From Cryptomeria japonica (taxonomy: Eukaryota > Streptophyta > Pinopsida > Cupressales > Cupressaceae), in contig NC_081408.1 in NCBI RefSeq assembly GCF_030272615.1, positions 340,166,793 to 340,230,792 of the forward strand: a DNA stretch of 64,000 nucleotides, in the 5' to 3' direction. The notes under the pieces were generated by a model. It saw only the letters and a list, made by a program, of their open reading frames with translations. It did not search any database and was not told the origin of the DNA. Positions 58,602 through 64,000 of this stretch are shown piece by piece. The first letter of the stretch is position 1. Each line of letters begins with the position of its first letter. Position numbers and translations under genes: made by a program.

Positions 58602-59715
58602 TGATGGACTTGTAAAGCACTGAGAGGGGGGATGAATCAGTGACACCAAAAATAATACTACTTTAAACACTGACCAGTAGATATACTTAACAAGTTTGTT
58701 AAACACTATGCATGCAATCCAAAATGATATAAAAGAATCCACAATAAGTAAAACATCCACCATTACACAAGTGTTTATATGTGGAAAACCCAAATGGGAA
58801 AAACCACGTTGAGATGGGACTCACAAGTTAACTATCTACAGTAATAGATAACTGATTGGTTAGGGTCTACAAAAAGTTTCTCTACTAGGAGAAAATCCTG
58901 TTCAAGATCCTAAAGCTTAGTTAAAAGCTATACCCTGTTAGAGGTAGTACCTTGTTAGGAGTAACCTCGGTAGAGGATTTCAGTATCCAAACTAATGGAT
59001 CACCTAGTTAGAGGATTTGTACAATGAAGCTTGTTAGAGCTTACCTGGCTAGGGGATTTGACTATTGTAGTGATTAGAAAACAATAGATGGCGTGATCTA
59101 GTAGTAGCACAACTTGCTTGAATAGATCCTCTTCTGCGCACTCAAAACTTTATTACCAACATACTCTGCAACTTAAAACTTCTACCTTCACATAAAAACA
59201 TCACATATCATATCTCCTTTTCTCATACAAAATAATTCAATGTGATATTAATATATAGACATTTAGATTTCATGTCGGCCTTGAGAAATCATATCACAAT
59301 TTCCTAGGTGCAGTGTATCTAGTCAAACAATCATAACTCATCACCAAAATACCACCAAAATTTGTCAGCGAGGATAACTCATCACATAATCAATGAATAT
59401 CGGTTGGATTAAAAATACCAGTTGGAGTTAAACATTTAAACCTTTTTCCCTTGGATGCTCCTTGGATAATCTTGGCCGGATCTTCAAGTTGATGTTGCAT
59501 TATGAGTATCCATTTATATAAATATATGCACATCGGTTGACTCCATGCATATTCTGGTTGTCACCATGAACTAGTTTGATATAAACCTTCTAGTATACTG
59601 GTTGCAATATAAATAAATTTGAAGTCAGACCGATAGACAATGTGAACATATGTGTGTGTGTGTGTGTTACATCAGTGGCAATATATAGATCATTACAATC
59701 ATCATCAAGCCAACA
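58602..59715 (-). repeat. CopB 5' LTR
   Basis: This 1114-bp copy of 34912-36024 differs at several percent of sites. On the plus strand it begins TGATGGACTTG and ends CATCAAGCCAACA, followed by CAACC. A GT microsatellite lies near 59650-59668. Confidence 0.88.
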
Positions 59716-60279
59716 CAACCATGCCTAAAAAATCAAAATCAAAATTAGTTTTAGCAATGGCAAAATCAGGGACCTAAACAAACTTGGGGACAACCACCAC
59801 CTCTTATGACTAGTCCTAATGCACCTAACAAGTAGGTTAACCAACCTCCAATTCTAGCCCATCCTGTGCCAAATCCAAAAAAACCCGTCTTGAGCAAGTA
59901 TTTAGTGCTGACTTTAACCCCTCTGGTTTAAACTTAATCGAGATAAATGAGATTTAGTTGAGGAATCACAATGTACCCTCTAAAGATAACTCAAATAAGG
60001 ATGAGGATAAAAAAGAGGAATTAAAAGAAAAATATCACGAGTCTAAGGAAACATTAAATAAAGATCCTTTTCTTGAATAGTTAGATATTCCACAAAAATA
60101 TCTTGATATCTCCTAATTTGAAAATACTAATATGGTTGATTCTCCACTTTTTAGGGAATTGAAGAAAATCAATATTAAAATTCCTTTGCTAAAAGATATC
60201 AAGGATATTCATGAGATTAATTAGCTTATCAAATCAATGTGCATTAAGACACCAGGGAGAAAACATAAGTTTTTTTCCA
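59716..60279 (+). pseudogene. GypD gag, 3' part
   Basis: Gag resumes at the target duplication with a Gln/Asn/Pro-rich stretch (TWGQPPPLMTSPNAPNK) and then a charged segment (DEDKKEELKEKYHESKE). Stops interrupt it. It leads directly into the protease. Confidence 0.65.
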
Positions 60280-60720
60280 TGATTCAAATAGGGACCAAGT
60301 TTACTGATGTTTTGTTAGGAAGATTACTTCCCAAAAAGTAAAGTGATCCAGAAAGTCATGTGATTACCCTGAGTATAAGAGGACTAGAGATTCCCAATGT
60401 CTTAATAGATTTAGGGGCAGCTGTAAATGTGATAGCAGTGGACATGATAGAAATGTTAGGAATGACCAGGGTGCAACCCACAACCATAGTACTTTAGTTA
60501 GCATATCATTCCACTGCTAAACTTGAAGGAGGATTAGAAGATGTCACTATGACAATTGATACTTTAGACTATCCATTTTATTTTCTCATTCTAAAAGCCA
60601 AGAAGAAGTCTCTAGGTTATCCAATCATTTTAGGAAGACCTTGGTTAGCTATTTCTACAATTCTTATTGATTGTAGATTAGGGAGTATGACCATCTTGAA
60701 TGGTCAAAAGTAGAAGGAAT
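60280..60720 (+). pseudogene. GypD aspartic protease
   Basis: Retropepsin that cuts the polyprotein. The active site reads NVLIDLGAAVNVI (about 60399-60437), the usual DLGA of the Athila/Tat group. It is followed by LEGGLEDVTMTIDTLDYPFY and YPIILGRPWLAIS (about 60619-60660). A TAG lies near 60495 and another near 60714. Confidence 0.82.
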
Positions 60721-61960
60721 TGACACTTTATCCTCTAGCTAAACCTACCATTCATTCTAATACTCAGCAATGGGTCAACGATGATATGGATTTTGCAGGG
60801 GATGGAGTGGTTGAGTTGGCCATGGTTACTCTAACTAAGCATTTGGATGAATATGAAAAGTATGTGGAACAAGGGAAAAAGTTGGACAATGGAAAAGAAA
60901 AAGGTGTTGAAAATCAAGAGAATTGTTCTCTCAATAGAATCATTGATTCGTCTAATGAACTGCACATTAATAACCCAAATCCTTGTTCTATTAATTCTAT
61001 TATTGGAGAACTAGGAGTGGATAGGAGTGAAATAAGAGAAATTTTGATTTCATCAAATAAACTTCTATTTATTAGCTCATCCTTATTGCCTATTGAGGAG
61101 GAGAAGTTAAAAAAAACCTTAGAAAACCATTCAAAAAAATTTGCATGGGACTACACTGACATGAGAGGAATACATCCTTCAATTTGTATGATTCATATAT
61201 ACACAGGGGATGTAAAACTAGTCAGGAAAGGTCAGAGAAGAATTAATCCCTTTTTAAGGGATTTTGTCAAGAGAGAAATAGAAAAGTTTTTAAAATTTGG
61301 ATTCATCTACCCAATCTCTGATAGCTAGTGGGTTTCACCATTGGTTATTGTGCCAAAAAATAATGGGAAATGGTGAGTATTCATGTATTTTAGGGAACTA
61401 AGCAAAGCTACTAAGATGGATTATTTTCCTCTCCCATTCATTGATCAAGTGTTATATAATCTAGCTGGTAATAGTTATTTCTCCTTTTTAGATGGCTTTA
61501 GTGAGTATAATTAGTTTTATCTGGTGCCTGAGGACCAAGATAAGACAACATTTACTTGTCCTTGGGGAATGCTTTCATATAGGGTTCTTCCTTTTGGACT
61601 ATACAATGCACCGACCACCTTTCAAAGAGTTGTTTTAACCATCTAGGTTTAGATGGATGAATTCTTAGTCCATGATAAAACCTATGATGAAACTTTGGAA
61701 AATTTGAATAAAGTTTTACAAAGGTGTAAGGATCACTAGTTGTCTTTAAATCATGAAAAATATTCACTAATTATGATAAAAGGAATTATTTTAGGTCATC
61801 ACATATCCAAGGATGGTATTAAAGTAGACCCAAAGAAAGTTGAAATCATCCAAAAAATATAAGTTCCTAAAACACAGAACGATGTGATAATCTTCCTTAG
61901 TCATCTAGGTTACTATAGACGGTTTATTGAATGATTCAGTAAGATTGATGAACCTTTGTT
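60721..61960 (+). pseudogene. GypD reverse transcriptase, interrupted by CopE
   Basis: The linker (60720-61028) leads into RT: SKKFAWDYTDMRGIHPSI, FVKREIEKFLKFGFIYPI, WVSPLVIVPKNNGKW, FPLPFIDQVLYNLAG, FTCPWGMLSYRVLPFGLYNAP and LGHHISKDGIKVDPKKVE. The catalytic YxDD segment is missing: after FQRVVLTI the frame meets two stops and goes on at MDEFLVHDKTYDETL, suggesting a deletion of about 10-15 codons. CopE cuts the gene at 61960, just before the tether/RNase H. Confidence 0.85.
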
Positions 61961-63188
61961 TGTTAGCAGCAATCAAGAAGGAATATTGAGAAGGGGGGGG
62001 GTGAATCAATCTTTCATCGGAAGTCCAAACTTAACCACCAGAAATAGATCTAATAAACAATAGAAATAAGATAGATAGGCAATTTAATAGCATAACAAAC
62101 AACACCAATATTTTGACATGTAAAACCCAGTTAAGGGAAAAACCATGGTGGGAACCTACCCACAGTAAGATGATACTTTGCACTAGTATGTGAAAATATT
62201 ACAATGGGGAATGCACTTGTATTCAAGCACACTTCCTAGAGATCACTTCTTAACTAATATTTTCCCAAAAGACTACAACTATCATGGAAGTCTCACTGAC
62301 TTACAATAAGATGTAGACTACAATCGAAAAGAAATCAATTGAGAGAATATCATCTTCAAATGCCTAATTACAGTTTCGGTTAAGCACAAATATTTGCCCT
62401 GGAACACCAATCTCACCACAAGCTCTAGAACAAAGGATAAATCACTTGTTCACACATAAACCTCTCTCTAATAATGTAGACACAACAATGACACCCAAAC
62501 TACATGAATATATCACCTATATATACAATTCATCAACCTTGAAAACAAGGTCGGCTAAACCCTCAACCCTCAATTACAAAATTACATCACACAATACAAA
62601 TATCAACCACAAGACCAATATAATGATTTATCTATCATATCATGGTCCTAAATCAAATTCCCAAATGATCACATCCACTAGAAATCACTCCAAGATCAAT
62701 CATAACATCCTACACCACCAAGAATGTGGCATAACATGCAAATCATCACAACTTGATAGAAACCACAAAAAAATTGCACAACGATCAATGCAGATCACCA
62801 AGACCAATAGGACATGACTAGGAAATGCCAACAATAATTTTAGAATCATCTGAAATAAATGCACCAACACCACTTATCAAATCTTCATCGATCAACATCT
62901 GAAAGATGAAGAACACAACCCATCAACAACTATCACAAAGAAAGATAACTTACGAAGCACCAAATCACAAACCATCCAAGATAATATCCAAATGTATCAG
63001 CACCATATCTAATCACACTGGAATATACTAGAGGAAATATCAACCTTTGCAAAATAATGATCAATAAAATAATACTACAAACCAAATCAGAAAATCTTCC
63101 CAATCACACCAAAATAAATCACAGGAATATGTTGACATCAATGACAACAGCATATCCTAGCAACAACAATGCATGAACATATCCAACA
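61961..63188 (-). repeat. CopE 3' LTR
   Basis: This 1.23-kb LTR on the plus strand begins TGTTAGCAGCAATC, carries GAGAAGGGGGGGGGTGAATCAA (about 61989-62010) and ends ...CATATCCAACA. On the element strand TGTTGG...CTAACA follows the polypurine tract CCAAAGGGGGAGAT at 63189-63202. The element runs off the right edge, so its other LTR and target duplication are not seen. Confidence 0.8.
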
Positions 63189-63539
63189 ATCTCCCCCTTT
63201 GGCATTGATAGGAACTTATGAATGTGAAAAAAAATCAATGCAAAGAAAAGAAGATATCACCAACAAACCCCCCCTAAGATTAAGACTTAGTAAGAATTTT
63301 TTCGCATGAACTCTCTCTCCCTTTTACAACAATACCAAAGCTCACAAAATAGAAAACCAAAAAGAAACAAAAATCTCTCACTCCAAAACATAGACTACTT
63401 TAGCAAAGGAGCACCACCAACATACCAGTCCAGATAAAGAGATAAAGCTCTGAAATCCATCAGATTGAAGCAACTCAATACATCTAGTTCTCATCATAAA
63501 GGGTGGATACTCCTAACTTGTCTCTTAAATAGAAAAATG

Positions 63540-64000
63540 TATCTACAAGAAAAGGTTTAGTGAAAATATCAGCTATTGTTCCTTTGTAGATACATACTCC
63601 ATCTTCACCTTCTCTTAAATGAATTTATCTCTGAAGTAGTAATATTTGATTGGCGCATGTTTACTATTTGATTGTTGCACCAGATTCTTTGACATGTTAA
63701 TAGCACTAAAATTATCACACTATATAACAGTAGGCTCATCATAAATAACTCTGATATCATTCAACATTTGCTTCATCCAAAATATGTTAGTGCAATTAGT
63801 AGAAGAAACAATGTACACAACTTCAGCAGTAGATAAAGACATTGAATAATGTTTCTTGCTAAGCCATGAGACCAATTTCTCACCCAAAAAGAATTCTCCA
63901 TCAATAGTGCTCTTCTGGTCATCATCACTAGCCCAATCAACATCAATATAGGCACAAAGCATGAAATCATCATTCCTAAGATACCATAATCCATAGTATA
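63540..64000 (-). pseudogene. CopE copia RNase H, partial
   Basis: This is the 3' end of a Ty1/copia pol on the minus strand, cut by the window edge. It reads AYIDVDWASDDDQKSTIDGE, LGEKLVSWLSKKHYSMSLST, AEVVYIVSSTNCTNIFWMKQ (63720-63962), then DNFSAINMSKN and a decayed KMEYVSTKEQ-like end near 63570-63610. Asp in DVDW corresponds to the usual DADW catalytic Asp. It is open over the visible part apart from a stop or two at the end. Confidence 0.85.

Larger units (their letters stand above)
34912..59715 (-). mobile_element. CopB: non-autonomous Ty1/copia-type element
   Basis: The outer limits are fixed by LTRs (34912-36024 and 58602-59715) and target duplication CAACC (34907-34911 and 59716-59720). 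Minus strand order is 5' LTR, primer site ATTGGTATCAAAGAC, gag-like knuckle region, long orphan frame, polypurine tract, 3' LTR. No RT, integrase or RNase H is visible in its own DNA, so it must have relied on other copia elements. LTR copies differ at several percent of sites, far older than TatY. LARD is inserted at 38188. Confidence 0.9.

Overview
The window looks like nuclear DNA of a large-genome seed plant, possibly a gymnosperm. It is AT-rich and intergenic, and almost every recognisable gene belongs to a retrotransposon nested in another retrotransposon. I see no ordinary host gene, rRNA, tRNA or CRISPR array. The species cannot be named from the sequence. Labels used below are local: A, TatY, Cop1, Cop2, C, GypD, CopB, LARD, LINE and CopE.

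Left part (1-23544). Element A is an old plus-strand Ty3/gypsy-type relic: LTR-like DNA ending at 1608, primer site at 1612, a long leader with degenerate short repeats, a pentanucleotide repeat tract, and one 641-codon low-complexity reading frame in place of gag-pol. Inserted in it is TatY (6759-22982, minus strand). TatY has two 772-bp LTRs differing at only five positions by eye and a 5-bp target duplication, CTATC. Its sense strand carries gag, protease, a G-patch-like segment, reverse transcriptase, two RNase H modules and integrase without a chromodomain. This fits the Tat branch of Ty3/gypsy. On the opposite strand, between integrase and the 3' LTR, lies an apparently spliced Plant Mobile Domain (PMD) gene.

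Middle (23545-34911). Here are two broken Ty1/copia fragments with LTRs (Cop1, Cop2), a copia solo LTR with target duplication GTTAT, and the 3' end of an older TatY-like element (C). C has the same layout: a PMD remnant antisense to the element, then polypurine tract, then LTR. The 5' end of an Athila/Tat-type gypsy element (GypD) follows.

Right part (34912-64000). GypD gag is split by CopB (34912-59715, minus, target duplication CAACC), a copia-type element with gag-like zinc knuckles and a long orphan coding region but no visible pol. CopB is split by LARD (38189-55484, plus, target duplication TACTT), a giant-LTR non-autonomous gypsy element. Its LTRs carry a fragment resembling an Argonaute PIWI domain, and its interior carries a gag-like start fused to a long acidic orphan frame. 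Its left LTR is split by a roughly 6.1-kb L1-type LINE with a 15-bp target duplication. GypD protease and RT resume after CopB until another copia element (CopE, minus) interrupts them at 61961 and runs off the window.

The most interesting candidates are the antisense intron-containing PMD gene in a young Tat element, with an independent second copy in the same arrangement; the symmetric GCGTCTGTG repeats in the leaders of both of TatY's opposed coding strands; the Argonaute-like fragment inside giant LTRs; and three non-autonomous elements whose pol has been replaced by unrelated long frames.
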